Assembly (NCBI GenBank): GCA_026388535.1
Contig: JAPLJP010000026.1
Span: forward strand, 1-64,000
Length of the DNA: 64,000 bases
Direction of reading: 5' to 3'
Origin: Deltaproteobacteria bacterium
Lineage (GTDB): Bacteria > Desulfobacterota > Syntrophia > Syntrophales > Smithellaceae
Below the pieces are notes generated by a model. That model was not told where the DNA came from, did not search any database, and saw nothing but the letters and a program-made list of their open reading frames with translations. The position numbers and the translations under genes are program-made. This document shows, one piece after another, positions 22,293-31,623 of the stretch. Numbering within the stretch: the stretch's first letter is position 1; every line of letters starts with the position of its first letter.

Positions 22293-23765
22293 TCATTTAC
22301 GGGAGAAATTATTTTTATAAAGTTCAGCAAAACCGTCCTTGCCGCAGGCCATCATTAGGGTTAAAGGCATGACTTTTTTAGCCTGTTTAAGCAACTTTTG
22401 CGTCAAGTCGCGAATATCCCATTGGGCGTGCGCATCGGCGCGCAAACGCGCCAGATGGTATAATTCTCGAGCGTTGAATTTCATCAAAACCCGTTTGCGG
22501 TGCGCGTTGGCCAGAACGTATGGAGCAGCCAGGGGCGCTTTTTTCCTGATTTGCTCATAAGCGTTTTGCGTATTACGCATAACTTCCATAAAATTCTTCT
22601 GCTGACCGATGGCTTTAATGGATGGGGGCACTGTCACGCCCAATCGCGGATTATAATCCTGCGCGATAATTGTGGACATACGGTGTCTCTTTAACTGAGC
22701 GAAGCAACTGGAGCTCAATACAAGCTCAAATTGCAGATCAACATTTTCCAATTCCCTCAGCACTGCATCATGCGCCTGCAAATTTACAAAAGCCGTTTTG
22801 AACAGGACCATTTTATCTTTCGTAGTCATACTGTTTGCCTGGCTTAAGCATTGAGAATAACTTAAATCAGACGAAGAAAACAACAGTGCGGCGGCTACTT
22901 TGGTATCGGCGGCAGGAGAAACAAAAACCAATTGAACGGCAGGCAATTTTTTAGAACCATCTGTCTCAGAAGGATATTTTTGCAGGAAAGCGGACGCCTC
23001 GCAGCGCAAATATTGTCTGGTAAATTTGTCATAATCGGTGGCCTGGGTATAACGGATAAGAGAAGGCGCGATGGCTTTTGTCGCCGCGTATAGTTTTTCA
23101 CTGTATTCCTGTGCTTCAGCTAAAGGATGGGAGGCCAGCCGCCTAAGCATTAGCTCCAGGTTGCGGGCGTTAACGGTCATGCCTAGTTGTGTTTGGGTTG
23201 CCATTGATATTACATAACGGGCGTCTTCCTTAGCCCAGCCTTCCAGAAGCGATTTGTTTGCAGGGTCTTTCGCCAGAATTTTATTTTCAGCAAAAACGTA
23301 CGGCCTTAATTTCTCGTAGAGCGCGTGATAATATTCGTTTTGCGTCTTGACGGCGGAGGTGAACACATCAGGCAGATTGGCCTCTTTGATCTCTTCCGGA
23401 ATGACAAAATCTTTATTAAAAAGAACATAGCGTTGTGATTTTTCAGTGAATGAACACAAGCGGAACTTTTCAATTTCTTCGACTAGCAGGCGGGATACGC
23501 CGATAACGTCAATATTGAATACGGCATGTTCGGCAACGGAGCTGTGCCCCATTTCAAAGACGATGTTGCGGTTGGAAAGGCGTGCCTTGTCCACCTCCTC
23601 GCGGGATATTTCGCGTAATTCATTTACTTGCTTCGGGCTGCGGCTGATACGTGCGTAGGCGGCCGAGATTGTTTCGGGCGTTAAATCTTGTTGCAGCCCG
23701 CTTTTATCTTTAAGCTCGCGAATGAGGTCGTAATCCAAATTGTAACCGGCAAGAAGAATTTTCAT
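22293..23765 (-). CDS. Tandem (two-domain) ThyX-like flavin-dependent thymidylate synthase homologue
   Basis: N-half MGHSSVAEHAVFNIDVIGVSRLLVEEIEKFRLCSFTEKSQRY; C-half CFAQLKRHRMSTIIAQDYNPRLGVTVPPSI and HLARLRADAHAQWDIRDL. Confidence 0.8.
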   Translation of the reverse strand: MKILLAGYNLDYDLIRELKDKSGLQQDLTPETISAAYARISRSPKQVNELREISREEVDKARLSNRNIVFEMGHSSVAEHAVFNIDVIGVSRLLVEEIEKFRLCSFTEKSQRYVLFNKDFVIPEEIKEANLPDVFTSAVKTQNEYYHALYEKLRPYVFAENKILAKDPANKSLLEGWAKEDARYVISMATQTQLGMTVNARNLELMLRRLASHPLAEAQEYSEKLYAATKAIAPSLIRYTQATDYDKFTRQYLRCEASAFLQKYPSETDGSKKLPAVQLVFVSPAADTKVAAALLFSSSDLSYSQCLSQANSMTTKDKMVLFKTAFVNLQAHDAVLRELENVDLQFELVLSSSCFAQLKRHRMSTIIAQDYNPRLGVTVPPSIKAIGQQKNFMEVMRNTQNAYEQIRKKAPLAAPYVLANAHRKRVLMKFNARELYHLARLRADAHAQWDIRDLTQKLLKQAKKVMPLTLMMACGKDGFAELYKNNFSRK

Positions 23766-23785
23766 AGTGTCTTATTGAGGTTGTT

Positions 23786-24634
23786 TTAAAGGCTTACCAA
23801 TTCAACACGGCCCAGTGTGCGTCCCAGGAAGCGTTCGCCGATTGTTTGAAAGCGATAGGGTAAATCGCTTACATAAAAAGTATAATCCGGCGGCAAGTTG
23901 TTTTGATTGCCCATGTTTTGTTTATCAATTAAATTGGCGGCGATATCAGCCATTGCTTCCGCTGAATCAATAAGATTTACTTCTGTCCCCAGAATATCCT
24001 GCAGTAATGGTTTTAAAAGTGGATAATGGGTACAGCCTAAAACCAGCGTGTCAACTTGTTCGGCAATAACCGGTTTTAAATATTCCTGAGCGATTAGCCT
24101 TGTTGCTGGATGATCAAACCATCCTTCTTCCACCAGAGGTACGAAAAGGGGGCAGGCCTGAGAAAAAACCTTTGCTTCTTTATCCAAAAGGTGGATAGCA
24201 CGGGCGTAAGCGTTGCTGTTGATGGTTGCTGGAGTGCCGATTACTCCGATTGATTTGTTACGGGTGCTTTGTATGGCCATGCGGGCGCTGGCGTCAATAA
24301 CTTCCAGCACAGGTACAGGGTCAACAAAAATTTTTCGAGGAGAGACTGCCACCGGCACATTTGCGAAATCAACTATTGTTTGATGGGCGACCGCCGCCAT
24401 AGTGTTGCAGGCAACAATTAAAAGCTTTACGTCTTTCTTAATAAGAAATTCAGTAATTTGCGCCGCGTAGCGATTGATGGTTTCCACCGATTTAATACCG
24501 TAAGGCACACGAGCGGTATCCCCGAAATAAATGATGTTTTCAAAAGGTAGACGTTCCATCAGGGAACGGACGACCGTCAGGCCGCCAATACCGGAATCAA
24601 ACACGCCTATGGCACGATTTGTTTTTGAATTCAC
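23786..24634 (-). CDS. murI: Glutamate racemase
   Basis: IGVFDSGIGGLTVVRSLMERLPFENIIYFGDTARVPYG..VACNTMAA..LVLGCTHYPLLKP. Confidence 0.96.
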   Translation of the reverse strand: MNSKTNRAIGVFDSGIGGLTVVRSLMERLPFENIIYFGDTARVPYGIKSVETINRYAAQITEFLIKKDVKLLIVACNTMAAVAHQTIVDFANVPVAVSPRKIFVDPVPVLEVIDASARMAIQSTRNKSIGVIGTPATINSNAYARAIHLLDKEAKVFSQACPLFVPLVEEGWFDHPATRLIAQEYLKPVIAEQVDTLVLGCTHYPLLKPLLQDILGTEVNLIDSAEAMADIAANLIDKQNMGNQNNLPPDYTFYVSDLPYRFQTIGERFLGRTLGRVELVSL

Positions 24635-24939
24635 GAGTTATATTCTTCTTCAAATTAAAAATGTCTATTTATACAAGGTTACTACCGGAAAAATGTTTAT
24701 CATAACTAATTAGAATATAGCAAGATTTCTTGTAAATATTTTTATAACAACGAGGGAAATGCACCAAGATAATGCAATTTTACTTGGAAGATGCCGCCTG
24801 TTCGATGTCACTTCCCGGTAGGGTAAAAATTTATTTTTATAGAACGCTCTTTGAATGAATCAAACAAAGATTTTACCCTCACGCACCTGCTAAATTCTGC
24901 AATCATTATTTTTCAACAATCAAAGGCATACCCCTTTGC

Positions 24940-25470
24940 TCATATATTTGCCTTAAGGGAGTGCTTTTTGTGATGGTCTTTTTTGAGAAGCTTATTGGTA
25001 GGGTCGCCTTCAGCGATCATCTGCTTTAAAACCTGTTTTTCAGAAGGAGCAGGCAAATAGCCGTGCAGCGATGCCTCCAGAACCACAATGCCGTGTTGGT
25101 TTGTGTACACTGCCTTGGCAGTTGCTTTTTGTTTTTCATCGAGCTCGGTGATAGTGCATGTACAGGTGATAGTGTCGCCGAAATAAACCGGCTTTTTGAA
25201 GCGGAAACTCATGCCTGAGGCAAACCAGGCAATCTGGCCCCCGATCTCCGTGATCATGCCTGCAACCAGAAGACCGTGACAGATACGTGCGTTCAGGTTC
25301 TTTACTTGTGCAAAACGGTCATCATAGTGTACTGGATTATAGTCTTTGGTGATATTGCCGAGTACCATGGTGTCCTGCTCAGTAAAAGTGCGCGTAGTCG
25401 TGAGCACATCACCCCTTTCGAGTCCTTTGGTTGCCTTTTTTCTCAATTCTGACACAATCGCCTCAATCAC
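24940..25470 (-). CDS. MaoC-like (R)-specific enoyl-CoA hydratase
   Basis: ITKDYNPVHYDDRFA..RICHGLLVAGMITEIGG, hot-dog hydratase motif. Confidence 0.88.
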   Translation of the reverse strand: MIEAIVSELRKKATKGLERGDVLTTTRTFTEQDTMVLGNITKDYNPVHYDDRFAQVKNLNARICHGLLVAGMITEIGGQIAWFASGMSFRFKKPVYFGDTITCTCTITELDEKQKATAKAVYTNQHGIVVLEASLHGYLPAPSEKQVLKQMIAEGDPTNKLLKKDHHKKHSLKANI

Positions 25471-25498
25471 ATATGATTCTGACCTGTCGCGAATAAAA

Positions 25499-25569
25499 CG
25501 GGATATAATACCACGCAGCTTGCTGCGAAATGTTTCCCAGGCTTGCTTTGGGGTTTATACCCGTGATTG
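25499..25569 (-). repeat. R2 element a
   Basis: Reverse complement AATCACGGGTATAAACCCCAAAGCAAGCCTGGGAAACATTTCGCAGCAAGCTGCGTGGTATTATATCCCGT; stem CGCAGC-TT-GCTGCG (25514-25527). Confidence 0.8.
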
Positions 25570-25613
25570 CCGCATATTAATAATCTATATGTGAGTTCAT
25601 GAATCCCTTATAT

Positions 25614-26426
25614 TTACAGATATATTTTGTTTTTTTGTCCTTTCATGCTCTCCCCGGTAATTTTTTCCATTTCTGCCCTGAACGACCAGCTATTAGAAAT
25701 ATAATCTATCTTCAAAACATTTTCAGGACAATTAGCTACACAGTCTAAACAGGCGATACATTTTTCTCTGTCTACTTCACCGGATTCAGCATTCATCGCT
25801 CCAGAGGGACATGATTCCTCGCAAACTAAACACATGCCGCAGCTTTCTCCACCTCTGGTCGGGAGTTGTGTGAGCATGTTAAATCCGCTTGATTCCATAG
25901 AATCAAGCTGTTCTTCAGTATAATTGGTCTTTGCCAAGATGGTGTTGTCCTCACCGATAAATCGCTTGTATGTTATCTGGGCATATTCTGTCGCCACTTT
26001 AAAATCTGATTCATCAGGTCGACCTTCCATCGCCTTCCAGCCGCCAAGGTTGAAGGTATGAAACCCCAAGAACTCCGAGGAAGAAACAACGATAAAGTTT
26101 TGATTTTCTAATAGCTGTTTTGTGGAATAATGAGTTGGGTGAACGGCAAATCCACCATATGTGAAAAAGGTTGAACATTTTTTACCTTGGCCATTCAGAG
26201 TTCTTATCCATTCCCTCACTGCTCTTGGGGCTCGCCAGGAATTAATAGGTGTACCAAACACTACCGCGTGATAAGGCTTTAAATCAAAGATCCTTTGTCT
26301 ATCTGCAAAGGAGGTAATATCAGACATGGTGACTTGACATCCAGTCTTTGTGAATGCATCTCCAATTACCTTTGCGATTTTTTTGGTGATTCCTGTGGAA
26401 GAAAAATACAATATAAGCAACTTCAT
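25614..26426 (-). CDS. Flavodoxin-4Fe-4S ferredoxin fusion (EFR1-like)
   Basis: LILYFSSTGITKKIAKVIGDAF; CGMCLVCEESCPSGAM; CIACLDCVANCPENVL. Confidence 0.9.
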   Translation of the reverse strand: MKLLILYFSSTGITKKIAKVIGDAFTKTGCQVTMSDITSFADRQRIFDLKPYHAVVFGTPINSWRAPRAVREWIRTLNGQGKKCSTFFTYGGFAVHPTHYSTKQLLENQNFIVVSSSEFLGFHTFNLGGWKAMEGRPDESDFKVATEYAQITYKRFIGEDNTILAKTNYTEEQLDSMESSGFNMLTQLPTRGGESCGMCLVCEESCPSGAMNAESGEVDREKCIACLDCVANCPENVLKIDYISNSWSFRAEMEKITGESMKGQKNKIYL

Positions 26427-26522
26427 GGAATTAAATTACCAATCTCTCAATGTTTTGATACTTATGTTCATCCTTTGTCACATAAAAATTAGTATAGGAG
26501 CTTCGTTTTTTTCGACTTGTGA

Positions 26523-27803
26523 TTACACCTTAAAGTTGGTTAAGCCGTTAAAATCTAAAGTAGCGAAGTAATCTTTCACTGTTTCGGCGCGGCGGATTTG
26601 CACGACTTCGCCATTTTCTCTTAACAGCAGTTCCGCCGAGCGAAGCTTGCCGTTATAATTGAAACCCATAGCGAAGCCATGAGCGCCGGCATCGTGGATT
26701 ACAATGATATCGCCTTGGTCGAGTTTTGGCAGTTTGCGGTCAATGGCGAATTTGTCGTTGTTTTCGCAAAGTGAGCCGGTTACATCATAAACAAAATTAT
26801 GAGGTTTATTTTCCTTGCCCATAACCGTGATGTGATGATACGCGCCGTAAAGAGCGGGACGCATCAGGTTGGCCATGCAAGAATCCAGGCCGGCAAATTT
26901 TTTATAAGTGTCTTTAATATGCAGGACTCGGGAAACCAGATAACCGTATGGACCGGTGATATAGCGGCCGCATTCCGTAAAAAGTTTAATGGGGGCAAGG
27001 CCGTTAGCGACAATTATTTGTTCATATTTTTTCCTGATGCCGCCGCTCATTGTTTTTAAGTCTATTCGTTTTTCTTCCGGCCGGTAAGGAATACCCACAC
27101 CGCCGCCGATATTGACAAATTCAAATTTGATTTTCAGCTTTTGTGAAATTTCCGCTATAAGTTTAAACAGTATTTCAGCCGTTTCTTCAAAATAATGGGC
27201 ATCGAGTTCATTGGAAGCAACCATGGTATGAATGCCGAATCGTTTGACACCTTTTTCTTTACAAATTTTATAACCTTCAAAAAGCTGTTCCCTAGTGAAG
27301 CCGTATTTCGCCTCCTCGGGATGGCCGATAATAAAATTCCCTTTTTTCAAATGGCCGGGATTGTAGCGGAAACAAATCAGAGAAGGTAATCCGGCGTATT
27401 TTTCGAGATAGGCAATATGGCTGATATCATCCAGATTGATAATAGCTTTTAATTTCTTTGCCAGCAGAAAGTCTTCCACGGGCGTGTCATTGGAAGAAAA
27501 CATGATTTCTTTGCCGGTGATTCCCGTTTTTTGCGCCATGATAAGTTCCGCCAGTGAACTGCAATCAGAGCCGAAGCCTTCCTTATGCAGTATTTTCATC
27601 AAGTAGGGATTAGGCGCGGCTTTGACTGCGAAAAATTCTTTAAATCCCTCATTCCAGTTAAAAGCGTTCTTAAAGGCGCGCGCGTTTTCCCGCATGGCTT
27701 TTTCGTGGTAAAGATGAAAAGGCGTCGGATATTTTTTTATGATTTTTTCAATTTGATTTTTTGTAAAAGGCAATGGTTTTTCCGGCATAAAGCTCTCCTG
27801 CAT
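26523..27803 (-). CDS. Diaminopimelate decarboxylase-like PLP enzyme
   Basis: TPFHLYHEKAMRENARAFKNAF..EFFAVKAAPNPYLMKIL..NIGGGVGIPYRPEE..TECGRYITGPYGYLVSRV. Confidence 0.9.
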   Translation of the reverse strand: MQESFMPEKPLPFTKNQIEKIIKKYPTPFHLYHEKAMRENARAFKNAFNWNEGFKEFFAVKAAPNPYLMKILHKEGFGSDCSSLAELIMAQKTGITGKEIMFSSNDTPVEDFLLAKKLKAIINLDDISHIAYLEKYAGLPSLICFRYNPGHLKKGNFIIGHPEEAKYGFTREQLFEGYKICKEKGVKRFGIHTMVASNELDAHYFEETAEILFKLIAEISQKLKIKFEFVNIGGGVGIPYRPEEKRIDLKTMSGGIRKKYEQIIVANGLAPIKLFTECGRYITGPYGYLVSRVLHIKDTYKKFAGLDSCMANLMRPALYGAYHHITVMGKENKPHNFVYDVTGSLCENNDKFAIDRKLPKLDQGDIIVIHDAGAHGFAMGFNYNGKLRSAELLLRENGEVVQIRRAETVKDYFATLDFNGLTNFKV

Positions 27804-27930
27804 GAGACTATTTCATCGCACATAAAATATCGTGCTTAGATTGTATGGCTTGATAGATGAATTTACGGTAAAAAATAAAAATTATCAATATTATTTTCTG
27901 CTAGGAGAGCTGGTAGGTGAATACAGAAGA

Positions 27931-28932
27931 TTAAAAGAAATATTGTTTTAAAGAAAGATAAGTGATTGCGGAGATAATGGCGGAAATGGGAATGGTTAAA
28001 ATCCATGCCCAGATAATGTTTCCGGCAACACCCCAGCGCACGGCGGAAAGTCTTTTGGTGGCGCCGACACCGACGATAGCGCCGGTTATTGTGTGGGTCG
28101 TGCTTACGGGTATTCCAAAAACGGATGCGCCAATAATGGCACAAGCGGCCCCGGCTTCGGCGCTAAAGCCGCCAATTGGACGCAGCTTCGTAATTTTAGT
28201 GCCCATAGTTTTAACGATGCGCCATCCGCCGAACATTGTTCCCAAGGCGATGGTAGTGTAGCACATGATAATAATCCAATAGGGAATGTTGAAGTTGGAA
28301 TTAATCAATCCCTTGCTGTAAAGGACTATCGCGATTATTCCGATTGTTTTCTGCGCGTCATTCATACCGTGGCCTAGTGAATAGATCGCCGAAGAAATAA
28401 ACTGTAATTTTCGATAAAGTTTATCGGAACGGGCCATGTTGGAATTGCGGTTTAGATTCATGGAGAGTACCATAAAAAAAAATCCTAAAAACATACCTAT
28501 GGCCGGTGAAAGAACAATGAAGGCTGTAGTCTTTATTATACCTGACCAAACAAGCGTGCTGGTGCCCGCTTTGGCAATACCGGCTCCGATAAGACCGCCA
28601 ATTAAGGCATGAGAAGAACTGCTGGGAAGTCCGTAATACCACGTTGTAATATTCCAGATGATGGCGCCGCTGAGGGCGGAAAGAATGACTAAATTATCAA
28701 CAATATTAAGATGGATAATGCCCCTGCCGATAGTATGAGCGACCTGTGTTCCAATAAAAAATGCTGCTAAAAAGTTAAAAAAAGCCGCCCAGACCACCGC
28801 TTGTTTTGGGGAAAGAACTCTTGTGGAAACAATAGTGGAAATAGAATTAGAAGAATCGTGAAAGCCATTCAGGAAATCAAAAACAAGCGCGACGAGAACA
28901 AGAAATATGACAAAAGCCATTGAATCAAGCAT
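27931..28932 (-). CDS. pit: Inorganic phosphate transporter, PiT family
   Basis: FDFLNGFHDSSNSISTIVSTRVLSPKQAV..GLPSSSSHALIGGLIG..GHGMNDAQKTIGII..GIPVSTTHTITGAIVGVG. Confidence 0.95.
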   Translation of the reverse strand: MLDSMAFVIFLVLVALVFDFLNGFHDSSNSISTIVSTRVLSPKQAVVWAAFFNFLAAFFIGTQVAHTIGRGIIHLNIVDNLVILSALSGAIIWNITTWYYGLPSSSSHALIGGLIGAGIAKAGTSTLVWSGIIKTTAFIVLSPAIGMFLGFFFMVLSMNLNRNSNMARSDKLYRKLQFISSAIYSLGHGMNDAQKTIGIIAIVLYSKGLINSNFNIPYWIIIMCYTTIALGTMFGGWRIVKTMGTKITKLRPIGGFSAEAGAACAIIGASVFGIPVSTTHTITGAIVGVGATKRLSAVRWGVAGNIIWAWILTIPISAIISAITYLSLKQYFF

Positions 28933-29545
28933 GTTTCAGGACAATCCCTTCCACGATGTTGGATACATCTTCACAAACGTCAATTGCTTCTTCAAGGAGT
29001 TGAAAAATATCTTTCCATTTCACAAGCTCAATGGCGTCTTTTTCGTTTTCGAAAAGATCGGCCATGATAGTTCTTAGAACAATATCACCGGCATTTTCCA
29101 GCGTGTTGATTTCCACGCATCCGGCGAGAATCATTTCGGAGTTTTTCATGTTGCGCATTGCCTGAACAATGCTTTTTACTTTCTTTATAGAATCGTTAAG
29201 TATTTGAGCCTGTTTTATTATTTCATCAGATGTTTTTTTGACTTTATAAAGATGAATACGGACAGCAGTTGCTTCAATGACATCCATGATGCTGTCCATT
29301 TTGTTAACAAGCGCGTAGATATCTTCACGATCTATCGGCGTAAGGAAAGTCTTATGCATTTTTTCATATGTTTTATGGGTAATACCATCCGCTTCGTGTT
29401 CAATTTCTTTGAGCTTGGCAACCCTCACATCGGAATAATCACGAGTTTGTGCCATTTCCAGAAAAAGATTACCGCCCTCTTCAATTTTGTCAGCAAGCTC
29501 TTCAAAAAGTTCAAAAAAATTTTCTGTTTTAGGAAAAAGGCGCAT
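28925..29545 (-). CDS. DUF47/PhoU-like phosphate transport regulator
   Basis: FFELFEELADKIEEG..EIEHEADGITHKTYEKMHKTFLTPIDREDIYALVNKMDSIMD; overlaps pit by 8 nt. Confidence 0.93.
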   Translation of the reverse strand: MRLFPKTENFFELFEELADKIEEGGNLFLEMAQTRDYSDVRVAKLKEIEHEADGITHKTYEKMHKTFLTPIDREDIYALVNKMDSIMDVIEATAVRIHLYKVKKTSDEIIKQAQILNDSIKKVKSIVQAMRNMKNSEMILAGCVEINTLENAGDIVLRTIMADLFENEKDAIELVKWKDIFQLLEEAIDVCEDVSNIVEGIVLKHA

Positions 29546-29671
29546 GAAAAATACCTCCCTTTATTTTTCCCAGGGGTTTATAAATTCAGGCAGTCCTCTA
29601 GCGAATTTTGAGAAAAAATGCAAGCTGTTTTAAAGCATGATATTTCCGCTTTGAGGATTTACTGTGTGTTA

Positions 29672-30154
29672 TTAAAGGGTTTTAGCGTAAATAATTTTAC
29701 CATCGCCTTCGTGATAAAAATTCTTTAAAAAGGCTTCCTTTTGATAGCCGCAGCTTTCATAAAAACCATGGGTTGGTTGATATTGGTGCCGGGAAGATGT
29801 TTCGACGTATACCTGCCTGCCGCCGCTGGAGCGAATGATCTTTTCTGTTTCGGCCATAAGTAGTTTTCCCAGACCTTTGCTGCGCATTTCTTTTAATACG
29901 GCTATCCAGTAGATGTCATAGCTGGAGTGAGTTGCGGGAATGAGACCATAGCAAGTGTATCCGACAACACGTTTGTTGTCTTCGGCAAATACAAACTGGT
30001 AAGAGCAGTCATGGGGCTGTGTCAGCTTTTCTTCCGCTAGCTCCAGAGCGATTTCTATTTCCTCGGCGGAGAAAAAGCCGCTGGATTTTACAATATCGGC
30101 AATGGCTCCGATATCTGAATGCTGTATATGCTGACGATAGATAAAATCATTCAT
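29672..30154 (-). CDS. GNAT N-acetyltransferase (start re-assigned to MNDFIYRQH; the longer ORF reads through repeat R2)
   Basis: WIAVLKEMRSKGLGKLLMAETEKIIRSSGGRQVYVETSSR..GFYESCGYQKEAFLKNFY. Confidence 0.85.
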   Translation of the reverse strand: MNDFIYRQHIQHSDIGAIADIVKSSGFFSAEEIEIALELAEEKLTQPHDCSYQFVFAEDNKRVVGYTCYGLIPATHSSYDIYWIAVLKEMRSKGLGKLLMAETEKIIRSSGGRQVYVETSSRHQYQPTHGFYESCGYQKEAFLKNFYHEGDGKIIYAKTL

Positions 30155-30164
30155 AAAATAATAA

Positions 30165-30246
30165 CCACGGGTATGAACCCCAAAGCAAGTTTTGGAAACG
30201 TTTCGCTGCAAGCTGCTGGGTATTATACCCTCCGCTTTGCGGGATA
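30165..30246 (+). repeat. R2 element b
   Basis: AACCACGGGTATGAACCCCAAAGCAAGTTTTGGAAACGTTTCGCTGCAAGCTGCTGGGTATTATACCCTCCGCTTTGCGGGAT. Confidence 0.8.
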
Positions 30247-30402
30247 TCACGTCGAGCTTCAGTCGCTGAATAATATCACAAACAGCAAAGGTTTGCTGTT
30301 AAAGTTTTTCAGGTGGCCGTACCAGGCGAAAGTCATAAACAGGTTGGAAAAGAAAAGGAATACAATGGTTCTTAACACAGAATTTAAATCTCCTTCAAAA
30401 TT

Positions 30403-30473
30403 AATGAGACCCAAGCTTCAGAAACGGAGTGTACAACCTGAAGGTCATCTACGACTGAAGTTTGCAGGTCGAA
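30403..30473 (+). repeat. R1 element F1 (loop interrupted by 21 nt)
   Basis: CAAGCTTCAG(30412-30421)-AAACGGAGTGTA-21 nt(30434-30454)-CTGAAGTTTG(30455-30464). Confidence 0.75.
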
Positions 30474-30556
30474 TTAATGAAACTCAAATATTACAAACGC
30501 AGTGCAGTAATATTTGTAAGTTGAATTATCCCTGTGTGCAAAGCACATAGGGATAT
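30474..30556 (+). repeat. R1 element F2 (two-hairpin repeat)
   Basis: CAAATATTAC(30485-30494)-AAACGCAGTGCA-GTAATATTTG(30507-30516); second hairpin TATCCCT-G-TGTGC-AAA-GCACA-T-AGGGATA (30527-30555). Confidence 0.88.
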
Positions 30557-30615
30557 CCCGCATAGCGGAGGGTATCATAACCAAAAGCTTGCTTTGGGAT
30601 TCATCCCCGTGATTT
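30557..30615 (-). repeat. R2 element c (inverted relative to b)
   Basis: Reverse complement AATCACGGGGATGAATCCCAAAGCAAGCTTTTGGTTATGATACCCTCCGCTATGCGGGAT. Confidence 0.75.
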
Positions 30616-31593
30616 CAGCGCGTTATCGATTATCAAACCAATAGCATCGTGATATTTTATTTTTGCCTGCTCGAGCGCGGCGGCAAAACCGGCGTCAGGC
30701 GATAAACATGGATTGGAATTGATTTCCAGCACCCAAGGCTTGCCGTTATTGTCAACGCGAAAATCGACGCGCGCGTACCCGCGTAAAGAAAAAAGATTCC
30801 AGCAACGCAAGGCAATTTCGCGCAAAGATGTTATTAAACCAGTATCGTTTTTCTGAAAATTAAATTTTCGTATCGTATTATTATATTCAAAAGAATCAGC
30901 AACCCATTTGGCTCTGTAGTCAACGATTTTAAGTTTGTCCGGGGCGTAATCCTGAAATAACATTTCCGCTATAGGCAAGACTTTAACACCGGCTTTGCCC
31001 GATATGAGGGCTACGTTGAATTCACGGCCGTCAATATAGGCTTCGGCGTAACATGAGCCGCCAAGTTTTTCTTTACGGCGGCTTATTTCTTTTAAGATTT
31101 TTGCTTTACTTGTATAGCTGATAAGCGAGTCTTCATCGAGGCCGATAGAAGCGTGTTCCCAGGAAGACTTGATTAAATATGTTTTGGCATTATCTTTTTG
31201 GGAACCGAAACCATCATGTTCTATCCAGTCCGGAGTGGAAACACAGGCATCGCGCATGATTTTCTTGGACAGAGGTTTGTTCGATGTTTGAAACACAGCT
31301 TGCGTGTCGCATCCGGTGTAAGAAAGTCGCAGGCTATCGAGAAGGGCTGGAGCAAAATAAATCAAACTGCCCTTAGAGGCCAGAGTTTCCACAATATTGA
31401 AAACGGCCTGCGGTTTTAATGATTTCAGCTTTATTATGGTCTGATTTAAATCAAGTTCAAAAGGCAACAATATAGGTTTGTAATCCAGTATGCGCAAAGC
31501 CCGGGCGATTGCTTCGGCTTGCTGGAGACAATCAAGTTCATCCTCTGCGGCGTCGGGCGAAATATCACTGTGTAATATCACTATTTTTTTCAT
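30601..31593 (-). CDS. D-Ala-D-Ala-ligase-like ATP-grasp ligase
   Basis: LDSLRLSYTGCDTQAVFQTSNKPLSKKIMRDACVSTPDW..SCYAEAYIDGREFNVALI..RGYARVDFRVDNNGKPWVLEINSNPCLSPDAGF. Confidence 0.88.
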   Translation of the reverse strand: MKKIVILHSDISPDAAEDELDCLQQAEAIARALRILDYKPILLPFELDLNQTIIKLKSLKPQAVFNIVETLASKGSLIYFAPALLDSLRLSYTGCDTQAVFQTSNKPLSKKIMRDACVSTPDWIEHDGFGSQKDNAKTYLIKSSWEHASIGLDEDSLISYTSKAKILKEISRRKEKLGGSCYAEAYIDGREFNVALISGKAGVKVLPIAEMLFQDYAPDKLKIVDYRAKWVADSFEYNNTIRKFNFQKNDTGLITSLREIALRCWNLFSLRGYARVDFRVDNNGKPWVLEINSNPCLSPDAGFAAALEQAKIKYHDAIGLIIDNALKSRG

Positions 31594-31623
31594 GAAGAAT
31601 ATTTCACCGGCCTTTATAGATGA

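Noticed and set aside
25346-25594. 82-aa ORF ending in CFGVYTRDCRILIIYM
   Set aside because: Arises from R2 read-through and antisense of the MaoC gene.
28925-28932. 8-nt overlap of PiT and DUF47 genes as unusual
   Set aside because: Common translational coupling for this gene pair.
30119-30550. 143-aa ORF on the + strand of the repeat island
   Set aside because: Composed mostly of R1/R2 repeat sequence; no RBS or domain.
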